The translations under genes were made by a program, and so were the position numbers. From positions 56,001 through 120,000 of the forward strand of contig JAXDDX010000221.1 in the NCBI GenBank assembly GCA_034670405.1: a DNA stretch of 64,000 bases, read 5' to 3'. Below, piece after piece: positions 22,437 through 32,240 of this stretch; position 1 is the first letter of the stretch; each line of letters begins with the position of its first letter. Source of the DNA: Hoplostethus atlanticus (lineage: Eukaryota; Chordata; Actinopteri; Trachichthyiformes; Trachichthyidae). The notes under the pieces were generated by a model, which saw only the letters and a list, made by a program, of their open reading frames with translations, did no database searches and was not told the DNA's origin.

Positions 22437-23767
22437 CCGCGCTACTCAACACGTGGCCCGCGGTTAATATTATTGGTCAAAAATATAATATTCTCATTTC
22501 AATGAACACAAACCATTTCTAAACTAAATTCTTAATGACCACAAGATGGCGATCGTGCATACTGTGCTTATTTAGCAATCGTGGGATCAACAAAGAAGAT
22601 AAACCAACACATGATCAGCGACAAAAACGCTTGGCGCTGGCACTGCCATTGATTTCCTATTTGGCAAGCGTGCCGTCGATTCTAGCGTCGCTGCCGCCCT
22701 CGGCGTTGTGCACCTGGCCACAGACGCTGGGAGAGTCCCTGGCGCTGCGCTCAAAGTTAAACTATATTCAACTTTGACATTCGCGACGCTGATCTCTGCG
22801 ACTCGCAACCAATCACAGCACAGTTTGATATCATAACCGCGAAATTAAAAAAAAAAAATTTTTAAACTTGTTTTATGTGTGTCAGGAGCATCCCGAGTTA
22901 TACAACATGACGCTTAAATCATACCACGATCTGACTAAAAAGTCTGGCATGGAATGATGTCGGTTTACAGACGGGACTACCAGGCTGGTTGACAGCTTAG
23001 TACAGGACGTATATGCAGCCAGTCTATATTCACTTCTATGGCTGTGCTAGTATGATCATTGGCGGTGTGGTTAGCTACGGCTGATGCGGGCTGTAGTCCG
23101 AAATTGAACTCCACTCTATTCTTTCCTGAATGCTGTCATTTTAAAAACTCGACAGTGTGAAAGTAATGAATGTAATGTAATTCTCCTGGGCTGATCACGT
23201 GAAGGGGTCGCGCTCAACCTGGTGTTGACGCCGACGCTTTGCATGGATCATGTGAAAGCCCCAACTGTGCAGGAAGTCTAGCCTCGCCTACTCTCAAGTC
23301 ATGGCAAAACCGGCAAAACGTAACATTTCTGATGAACACAGGGTATTTCAAAAAACATGGGAGGAAGAATTCGCTTTTGTTGAGGTAAATAACAAACCAA
23401 TGTGCCTTCTTTGCCAGAGAACAATAGCAGGACCAAAACGGGCAAACGTTCACGTCACCATGATGGCTATCAAGGTGACTTGGAATTACATATCCATCTG
23501 GGGTAATTTGATATACTCAGACCTGATTTCAATTTAATATGCCTATATTTATGTTATTAAACATTCGTGTGATTTATTGCAACAGCAATCTAACACTTTT
23601 ACATTTAATGAATAAAGCCTTATTGTCATTTAATCATTTGATATCCATGTGGCTTGAAATAACACTACAAAATAGTTTTATATGACCAAAAAATTTGCGT
23701 TGCGGCCCTTTGACACAGCTGTATCTTGCTGTGTGGCCCTTGAGCTATGTAAAGTTGAGTAGCCCTG
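22437..23767. mobile_element. hAT transposon remnant with perfect 8-bp target duplication
   Basis: The ends CCGCGCTACTCAAC and GTTGAGTAGCCCTG are near-perfect inverted repeats of hAT type (CAGGGCTACTCAAC). They are flanked by identical 8-bp repeats ACCTAGAG (22429-22436 and 23768-23775). The right terminal repeat of the host element near 27430 holds the same sequence with a single ACCTAGAG, i.e. the empty site. The 1331-bp element keeps a BED-finger-like coding remnant at 23301. It also contains (about 22608-23256) a repeat whose relative occurs at 60836-61163. Confidence 0.9.
23301..23462 (+). pseudogene. hAT transposase N-terminal (BED-type finger) remnant
   Basis: The frame opens with MAKPAKRNISDEHRVFQKTW and continues to EVNNKPMCLLCQRTI and KRANV. 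This is the start typical of hAT transposases of the GTF2IRD2/ZBED-like group (a zinc finger with a CxxC pair). The frame loses similarity after about residue 50 and the rest of the transposase is absent. It lies inside the hAT remnant, in the orientation expected for its own gene. Confidence 0.65.
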
Positions 23768-24207
23768 ACCTAGAGGGTTGTGTAATACCTCTTTTTAGGG
23801 GTTTTCGAGGGTGGGGAGTCCATTTCTGGAGTTATTTTTTTGATACAGAGTCAAAGTCAAGGACAAAATGAAGGTCAAAGGTCAAACTAAGAAACTTTAA
23901 TGTATTGTAATGTTGTCAAAGATGAGCCAGAGGTGAAAGCTAATCTTCGAATCTATCGGTTTATTCACCAGTGCAAACAAACAGCACAACACAATGAACA
24001 GAAACTAACTCACAGGGTGCACACGTACGGAGAGAGAGACACACACATGAACAGTCCCTTCTAAACCCAACAGGGTCCGTCCCTTCCCACTGCTTCACCA
24101 ACCCAAACAGTCACGGAAACAAACACTACAGTATTGTCATTGTTCATAAGACATGAAGCCAGAAGCAGAGACCTCTGACGCACAGTATTATGACAGTGAG
24201 CACAGTA

Positions 24208-26669
24208 TTACCAGCCATCAGCGGTCACAAACTCCTCATCATCATCATCATCTACACCAAACTCCCCTTCATCGTCTTCGATGTCCATCTGATTGCTGGT
24301 GAAAGGACTACAACAGGCAACTCCTCCCTCACACTTGCAGTAGTCCGTGCATGAAAGGCCTGCTCTGTTGCAGCTGCAGCGTGCACCGCTGCATGCCTTG
24401 CCCTCTGTGCTGCAGCTGCAGCTCACTACATCCAGGAGCGCTTGGGGAGCAACTGGTGCTGTTGAGACGGCCGGTGTGATAGTGGAGCCTTCGATGCTCC
24501 ACCGAAGTTGGCAATATCTCGAGCTTCTTCAGGTGGGTCACGTTGGTCCGCTGCCTTCCACAGTAGCATCTGAAGGTGAGCGCGCAGCACGTGCAGCTGC
24601 AGATTGACATCAGTCGGCGGCAGTTTCTTCAGTGGTGGAGGCTTCTTACGGCTGCGGTAGAAGCGAGCACATGCGTCATTCATTGTTATACAGCTCTTCT
24701 GTCCGTAGAGGGGTAAGAAGAAGCTGTCTGCTGTCACCTTGAGCTGAGTGTGGGTCGCCCCAGGCTGTCCGAGCACTTGATCGAGACCTGGTATGTCTAT
24801 CTCCAGGAGCTTGAGCGCAGACTGCTTTCCTTTTCCAAAGGGGTACGACACCGTATCGCAGCCCGACAGCGCGTGGACACCGAGAAGCTGGCTGCACTTT
24901 CTGGGGCCTAACTGCTTGACAGTTTCGTTGACGTCCAGGACATCACCATTCCACTTTTCCATTTGAATCTTGGCAACGATCCGCATCCTCGATGTCCAGT
25001 ACACCAGGAGGACGAAGATGTCGGTGTCATCACTGATGGTCTGGGCGGATGGTCTGGGCACCGTCCGCCACTGCCTTCAGCATGTAGCTGCAGATGGTGA
25101 TGTCTGCCTCAGCATGGGTGATGACACAGTCCAGCTTGTTGATGAGCTGAATGTTGTGTGGAAGGGGGTAGCCGCATAGGATGTTGTTGAGCAGAGTCTT
25201 ATTCGTGGCATTGTGAAGAATAACATTTCGGCATGGAAGGGGGGTGTTTGGGGTCAGCCGAACTTCCTTGGCTAATCCTCTTCTCGTCCGCTCGTGGTCC
25301 TTTGCACTAGGAGCTTCTTGGTCGTACCTATCGAACAGGATGATTTTCTTGGAGCCAGGAGGATAGTGGGCCAGTCGAGCGCCGAAGCTTGCAGCCAGGT
25401 CTCCTGCAGTCCCAGCGACTGGCCAGACGACGTGGTACAGCAGCTGGCCGGGCGTCAACCAGCACCACGTCTGGAGCAGGTGGAGTCATGACAGAGACAC
25501 CAAGACACTTGACGAGCATGGCCTTGTTGCCCTTCCTCAAGCAGCCGTACTCGTCGATCAAGGCAGTAGGGACTGGACTCAGCTCGAACTGGAAGATGTC
25601 GGCTACATCCACGCTGCGCTGCTGCCCCAAGACCAACAGCCGACTGAACAGCGTCTCGACATCGTAGATGGCCTTCCCCTTGACAATAACTGCCTTCTTG
25701 AGTGTCTCCATTAATTTCACCTTCTTCTTTATGGTTTTGTGGAAGTCCCTGCTTAGCGAAGCGGAGAACTGCTTGCTCTGCTCACTCCCGATGGCCAGTG
25801 CATCCTGAACGTTCACTGTGTCGGGTGCCACTTGGCCGTTGCAGATGTTATAGACACCTAGATGCTGCTCGTTGAGGGGGTGAGTGTACTTCTCCAGCTC
25901 CATTGCAATCTTCCTCCGATCGGCCTCATCCAGTCTCCTTCTTTCCTCTCCTTCCTCCTTGTGCTTGTTCTTCTCCTCCCCATCTGCTCCACCATGTGGC
26001 TTCTCCTCATCCCCAGCTTCACATACATTCTTGACACAGTGCCCGAGGCAGTGAGGTACATAGAGTACAGCTCCGATGTCGTCCATGTCTCTGTCACATT
26101 CTCAGCCATCGTCGAGATGACGGTCCTCAGCGCCTTCTCCACAGGATCCATGATGGCGGGACGGGTCACAGGAAACAACACGGAAACTATTGTAACAGTG
26201 GACATGGTACTGTGCATCAGCAGCATGCAGATCAATGACCCCACTGAGTCTAGCCGCTACCTCATTAGCCCACTGGTCCTGTCTCTCATCACAGAGGTTC
26301 TCCAACTGTTGCTTGAACGTGATCTCGCTTGAAATTAAAGTCACGACATTGGGACTTCAACAGCCTTTTGGACACAACAATGTGAGCCTGTGTAGCCTTT
26401 CTCTTTCTCTGTTCATTGTTTCTACTCATAGATGTATAGCTACAGTAACATGATTTGTGAGCTACAATATCACTTTCTGACAGAGTTGTGTACAGTTCAT
26501 CATGTTTCGCTTTGCTTGTAGCGATGATCTTTTGCACGGCCACGGTCTTGAATGTTTGTAATGCTCCCTGGGCTTTACACGGACTGAAGAGGCACTTCCC
26601 CTCTCCAGCAGGCATGATGACTGCGGCGGCCTTGTGGTACCACAGGACTGATGCTGGGATGCTGATCAC
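24208..26669 (-). pseudogene. Transposon protein with XPG/PIN-like nuclease core and cysteine-rich tail, frameshifted
   Basis: Overlapping minus-strand frames read as one degraded protein of roughly 800 residues. In order: an N-terminal part with cysteine/histidine pairs (CLFSPCKAQG, HKSCYCSYTS; then VIDLHAADAQYHVHCYNSF); a middle part (FELSPVPTALIDEYG, GNKAMLVKCL); and a nuclease-like core with four acidic motifs, DVVLVDA, ITHAEADITICSYML, TISDDTDIFVLL and HALSGCDTVSYPFGKGK. That spacing resembles XPG/FEN/Asteroid PIN-fold nucleases. A tail of clustered cysteines (CSCSTEGKACSGARCSCN, CTDYCKCEGG) follows and then an acidic end. The frame is broken at least three times: one extra base near 25453, a 13-bp tandem duplication near 25045-25070, and a missing base near 24503. 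The gene is therefore dead. The role in transposition is inferred from the element around it. Confidence 0.7.
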
Positions 26670-27680
26670 GCCGGCTCGTCACACTTTGAAATTAGAAAAA
26701 AAGTTTAAAAAAAACAAAAACATCAAACATCAAAAGAAACACCGCCTGGACCACAAGTCTACTGACCACAGAACGACAAGAGCTACAGCTAAAACATTTA
26801 TAACACCCTACAAGTACAAAATCCACTTACATTTCCACAAAACGAAATTGAGCCATATAGAAATTAAATAAAAGTTACAGGAGCTACAAAGTGCACAAAA
26901 ACGACACTCAGAAAAAGCAAACCTATTTTCTTTTTCTTCTATAGCTAGCTAGCTAACTACAACTAACTAAATTAGCTTGCTGGCACAAAACTCGACAAAA
27001 CTAGCTAGCTATGTCTCTGACATCTCAAATCGTCAACCCATTACTTGACTGGTAATTAAGTAAATTACTTTCAATGACAACAACTATGATTATGCATGTT
27101 ACATTTAAACAAAATACAGACCTGTAAAACAGGAGAGAGTATGAGACAGTAGATCAAGAAGTCTGGTTCAGGACAGCTCCACTCCGTCTCCCCCTTGTGG
27201 TGGTACTCGTTATAACGACATGTTAATATAAAAGTCTGGAGAACATTAACCCTAATACAGAATAATATTCTTTCCAGTAAAATGAAACATAAAATAGAGG
27301 TGATTTTCCAGATTTTTGGTAAAATTTGACATTTGACCTTTGATTTGACCTTGACTTTGACCCCTCATCCAAAAAATAACCCCAGAAATGGACTCCCTGC
27401 CCTCGAAAACCTCTAAAAAGAGGTATTACACGATCCTCTAGGTCATCGAGATCAAACGTTGAAAATTGGCCAACATCCAAGATAGCGGCGGCCGCCTATC
27501 TTGAATTCTGAGAAATGCTCAACATTTCACAAGTAGCAACCAAGCTAATTTGGCTTTCCTAACTATATAGAACACATTTCTGTGAAACAAGTTTAGAGTA
27601 GTTAACATTTCCGGGTCAACATTTTGGCAACTAGACTACAGGCCAATGCGGCGTCTATGTATATATGTCTATGGTCGTTT

Positions 27681-30600
27681 CATTCAACCATAGTAAGGGA
27701 ACGAACGTGATGACGTCACAGTAACTTTGTGATTACGTTGTTCAACTGTGGTTGTGTAACAACATTCAAGTCGTTACTGTAAGAGCTGACACGGTGAACG
27801 GTGTTGATTCTGATTCTGATTGGCTGATTGACCTAATTGATGGTTTATTGTAGATCATCCTATCCTGATCAATACATCTACAGATGTTGCTACCCTGTTA
27901 TTGCTGCATTGAGGTGACGTTTCCTAAAGGTGTTAGGAGTCACCTAGTGGCCTGCTATAGTTAGATATAGAGTTCGATATAACTCATAGCACCGGTCACA
28001 ATGTCTCCCTGCACATTACTGACAGTAACCTTATAAAACATCTGGAAATGGTATGACAATAACTGTAGTTGGTCTGTTTGGCAGTGTTACATATGATATA
28101 CTGGCTAGCCTATCCTATATAACAAGCTGTCATAATATTGAGGAGTTGGCTTGAGTTCCATTCTCTGTTGGTCCCAGATGGCCTCCAAACCAAAAACACA
28201 TCGGGCCATGGGAGATGTTGGCCCCCCTGTAAATGTATGTCTGTTTCTTACAGATTGAGAAGTATCGGGTTCAACTGAGGGGACAGACATCCTGTTTCGC
28301 AGAGCTGTGTTTGTGGGTTCCAGTCTTAAAAAGCTGTCAGACAGACATTTTTTTGATCCCCAAAATATCAAATACAAGGCCGAAATACTAGAATACACAA
28401 TAAACATGAAGTAGAACCAGGATGTACAGCAGATGGATGGCATATGTACAAGTAAGTTTAAGGCAGGTATAAGGACTGGGAAGAGCAGCTTGTGACTGAA
28501 TGGATGGTACATACTGTATATACAGAGTTATGGATGAATGTGAAAGGGAATGGATTAGGTGATAGGTGATGAGATGGTTAGGTGGTGAGATGATAGTTGA
28601 TAGGCTGATGAGGTGGTATTTAGTTCCAGGAGGGTAACAACCAGTGGGGGAGTTCGGTTGTGCTGTCTGAATATATGTATTTATATATGTATTTGTTGTT
28701 GTTTGTTAGGTTATATTGGGTGTGTAAATGTTTATTAAGATTGTATATATTTTTGGTAATGGTTTTTATTTACTGGATATTTATGTGTGTGGATGTCTGA
28801 AGTAACCCCTAAGTAAATGGTATGTGCCAGCCAATTATGTGAGCAGACATCCTTATATAAAGCAGTCAGTCAGTCTGTGGCGCTGGGTGGTGTCGGGCAG
28901 ATCGGTGTGCACGGCGCTATGTGAAAAGAAATGGTTCATGCTGAACGTCACCCTGGACTTGTGCTTCTCCTCATGTGCCTCCTTGGCGGCTCGGCGTCAA
29001 AGGAAGAGTGGCTGGTGGACATCAAAAATAAGAACAAAGTATAGTATAAGTATATATTGTATATCTTTTGTATGTGTTTGTATATAATCTCTTGTTTCTG
29101 AGGTCAAATGTGTTGTTTTATATACATTTTTCTTGGTGTTTTTGTGTTGAGAGATTTTTATATTTGTTGATTTTTAATGGTTTATATTTTTGAGTGTGCC
29201 ATGATTAGTATTTGTATTCATATGTGCATTGTATTTGTTAATTTATGATAAGTGTTTATTTGTATGCAGTGTGTTAGATCCCCGAAGCGAGGTCAGCCTC
29301 TTATCGGTCAGACAGAGGTGTCTCACTTGGTGCCAGCTCTCCGTTTAAAGGGTCCGAGTTAGAAGCCTAAGCCTAGTGGGTATTACCCGGTTAGGTTAAG
29401 TCTAACTATCTAAGCTGGTGGCGAGGAGATTCGCCTGGCTTCTGACTGCCTTCGTCCGGACGTCTTACCCTTCTCAATCCGATGTCGCTGCCGGGCCAAA
29501 TAGCACTAGGGCCCAACGACGCTATCGGCCACGTCCGTTAACGGCAGCTCTCCCCTATGATCAGTGCACTTGTTACGTGCCAGGTTAGTTTTAGCGGCTT
29601 GGATAATAAGCCCCAAGGGTACTGTTTGATTTAATTGGCTAGAGAAACCTATAAGAACCTTTTAGTTATTATACACACCTGATTACCTAACCTTTTACTA
29701 CCTTGGAAGAATTCAATCATTCGATGTCCACTACTTTCTTGAATTGGTTATAATATTTATTAAATGCTTTAGCAAGGGCATACCATACAGCGTTATCAGA
29801 TTTGAACAATAATATTGAACTCTATACCTCGAACCTCCCCGGTGCATCATACACCGCCGCTCCGGGTTGGTTCTACCGTACCATATACCTCGAACCTCTC
29901 CCAGGCCTCATACACCGCGGCCTTAGGCAGTAGGTCCTACAGATACGCTTCCCCGGAGGTGGGAGATTCAACCAGTATAAAGCTCTACAATAAATCGATT
30001 TTTAACAATAAGGATAATAATAAAGAAATAATAATAAAATTATTAATAAAGAAAGATCAATTACAATGCTGTGGTATGATAATTCTAATCATATAATTTA
30101 GGAACGAGAGAGGGAGAAACCTGGCTGGCCTGGCCTTGTTCCTCTCCTGCTGTTGCCGCTGTAATTCAGTGATGGTTTCGTCTGGGTACGAACTCAGTGT
30201 AGATCTCGTCTGGGTACGAGCTCAGATAAGGAAGAGCGACTCTCAATTCCTGTTGGTATTGCGACAGCGGGCCGGCAGAGTGAGCGAGGGAGACAAAGAA
30301 GTTGAATTTCTATCTTGCAGTCTTGGTAGTTGGTTGATCCTTCAATCGGTTGGTTTTGTCTTCAATGCACAAAGTTCAGTTCGGAAACTGCAGATATTCT
30401 TCAAAGTCTTTCACTCCGGAGTGCAGAAAATAATAGTCCAAATCCCATCCACGGACGGTGGAGATTCTTCTTAGTATTTTCCTGCTCCGAAGTTGCTCTC
30501 TTCTCTTCTCGTGTTAAGGGTTTGCATGAAGTAGGATCAACCAGGCATACTCAGAGACAGTCAAGCAACCCTGAATAGCCCCGTTTCCTTAGTCTCCAAT

Positions 30601-31880
30601 AGTCTTATACCTCTACTACGGCCATAAATTACCATGTCATTATCCTCGGTCCTCAGATGATCCTGGCCTCTCCCATCTCTCTGTGTTCCTTTACTCTTAC
30701 ATCATTTGATTAGTTACAACATCTTATTCGTTACAACATCTTAATCATCAGTTATTTCCATTGCTTCACCTCCTTGTCTCAGGCTGTCTTGCCTGCTCTC
30801 GGGCCTCCGTTTGCAATAGCGACCGGCGGCACTTCTCTAAGTCCGCTTTACTCTGGCCTTGACCTAACTACCACAGGTTATTACACATTGTTCCCTGTCT
30901 TAGCAGCAGTCATATTTACTGTCACGTTTTCTATCCCTCACATAGAATACATACTTTGAATCAACCTTGATCCCTAGCTAATATTCACATAGCTTCTTAA
31001 CAATATTAATCCTAAGTTGATATTAATATAACACACAAGTTTCTCTCATTTTGTACACACATACCAATCATTGGTTAATACATTTTCAACAGTCTATTCT
31101 TTTCTAGGCTCTGCAGAGATATACACCCTTCCTCTTTTACTCTCGGCCTGGCTCCATTCAACACAATAATGCTTATGAATCACTTTAGTTTCTTTGTTTA
31201 ATGATTTCTTAACTTCCTTTTCCTTGCTGCAGGCTCTGCAGACTCTTCTGGGCCTAAATGATTACTCCTGCCTTTCTAGCTTCAACATTTTCTAGCTTTA
31301 GCTTTAGCTGATTACACAATAGCATTCCTTAGCTTTAACTGAGTCTCTTAAGCATTGCTCCCTCTGCTGGATTAGATAAGTGTTACACATTTTTGGTCTA
31401 TTCTAGGTGTCTGCATTCTTCTTGCTTAACATCTGATCTTCAACTTACTTGACAAGTGCAATAGATTTGAATGACTTAGTGAAATATCTCATGCTTTTAC
31501 TTGAAGGATCCCAGATTCCTTGTTGCCCTGCTTCACTGTAAGAGTACGATGTGACAATGTCTCTGCAGCATTTTGACTACATGACACTGAAACGTTACTG
31601 AAACTAACACAAATAGGATAACAATGAAATAGAAACATTCTTGGATAAAACAACAGGGACAGTTTTTATTTATTGCATTTTATTTTTGTGCAGCGCAGCT
31701 GAGGATCGAACCTGCAACCTTTGGCTCATCAACAAGCTTTCCCCCCAAAATCACAAGAGATTTTCATGAATCTGTTATTTATTCTCCTAAATGACTTTAA
31801 TAAAACACCAAGGGAACTGGACTTTTTCCACTTTTATTTGTTTCCTTTCCGGGAAGAAGGGGGAAGGAAAACATCGTCCC
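27681..31880. other. Gene-poor repeat debris, possible LTR-like segment
   Basis: There is no recognisable exon. From about 28140 to 28800 the sequence is mixed and partly low-complexity (GGTGATGAGATGG repeats near 28560). 28690-29270 is T/GT-rich. From 29272 (TGTTAGATCCCCGAAGCGAG) to about 31560 the composition shifts to C/T-rich and GC-richer sequence. It contains a direct repeat of TACCTCGAACCTC and CATACACCGC (29825-29915), which might be an LTR or retroelement 5' region. I could not find matching ends, a primer-binding site or coding motifs. Confidence 0.35.
28931..29044 (+). other. Short signal-peptide-like open frame (37 codons)
   Basis: The frame starts MVHAERHPGLVLLLMCLLGG and continues SASKEEWLVDIKNK before a TAG stop. 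A charged N terminus, a hydrophobic core LVLLLMCLL and a small-residue SAS site look like a secretory signal. No donor is obvious at the end. It could be the first coding exon of a secreted or envelope-type protein remnant, or chance. Confidence 0.2.
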
Positions 31881-31885
31881 CCAGC

Positions 31886-31952
31886 TTAACAGCAGTTGGT
31901 AGAGCATGAGACTACGGACCTCAAGGTTGTGGGTTCAAGCCCCACATGTTAA
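31886..31952 (+). tRNA. tRNA-like sequence, probably pseudogene or SINE head
   Basis: The acceptor-like ends TTAACAG and ATGTTAA nearly pair. The T arm GTGGG-TTCAAGC-CCCAC is perfect, with a good B box. The anticodon arm is TGAGA-CTACGGA-CCTCA with one mismatch, and the loop would give anticodon ACG (Arg). The D arm has lost about 5-6 bases, so a functional tRNA is unlikely. Confidence 0.4.
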
Positions 31953-32029
31953 CTCAGTTGCTTTTGATGAAAGCGTCTACTGATTGACTGTAATGTATTA
32001 ATTGATACGCGTCAGTTTCTATTTTCAGT

Positions 32030-32240
32030 TCAAGACTAAAACCTGTCTGTGGACCTGCTGGTTCGGGTCTGGATGCTCCTGTACCGCCTGCCAGACGGTA
32101 GGAGGTGAAAAGTCTGTGGCTGGGATGGCTGGAGAGAGGATCCACTGTGCCTTCCTCCTGCAGCGCTGGCTGTAGAGGTCCTGGATGCCTGGCAGCTCAG
32201 TCCTGGTGATGGCTGAACAGACAAAGAAAAGAGCGCCACC
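32030..32240 (-). pseudogene. LINE reverse-transcriptase C-terminal fragment
   Basis: A minus-strand frame contains the motif FHLLPSGRRYRSIQTRTSRS, the conserved end of the ORF of several fish LINEs (CR1/Rex/L2-like), where basic and aromatic residues follow LPSGRRYR. The fragment is about 65 codons with no upstream polymerase motifs. A truncated insertion. Confidence 0.6.

Larger units (their letters stand above)
20735..27674. mobile_element. Large DNA transposon with ~350-bp terminal inverted repeats, carrying nested insertions
   Basis: The outer ends match in inverse orientation: CCATAGACATACGTAGACGC at 20735 against GCGTCTATGTATATATGTCTATGG-type sequence ending at 27674. The 6-bp direct repeat TCGTTT flanks both sides (20729-20734 and 27675-27680) and is a candidate target duplication. 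The left inverted repeat is broken into three pieces (about 20735-20763, 22224-22436 and 23776-23890) by two insertions. The right repeat (about 27330-27674) is continuous. Between the repeats a minus-strand gene remnant (24208-26669) encodes an XPG/PIN-like nuclease protein. The Academ superfamily has been reported to carry XPG-type nucleases and is my best guess. A 6-bp duplication is longer than the 3-4 bp I recall for Academ, so the family remains open. Confidence 0.75.

Noticed and set aside
24347-26332. Plus-strand frames of 86-156 codons in the transposon core
   Set aside because: Antisense to the nuclease-like gene, whose conserved motifs are all on the minus strand.
31886-31952. Functional tRNA-Arg(ACG)
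   Set aside because: The D arm is truncated and the anticodon stem has a mismatch, so a tRNA-like pseudogene or SINE head is more likely.
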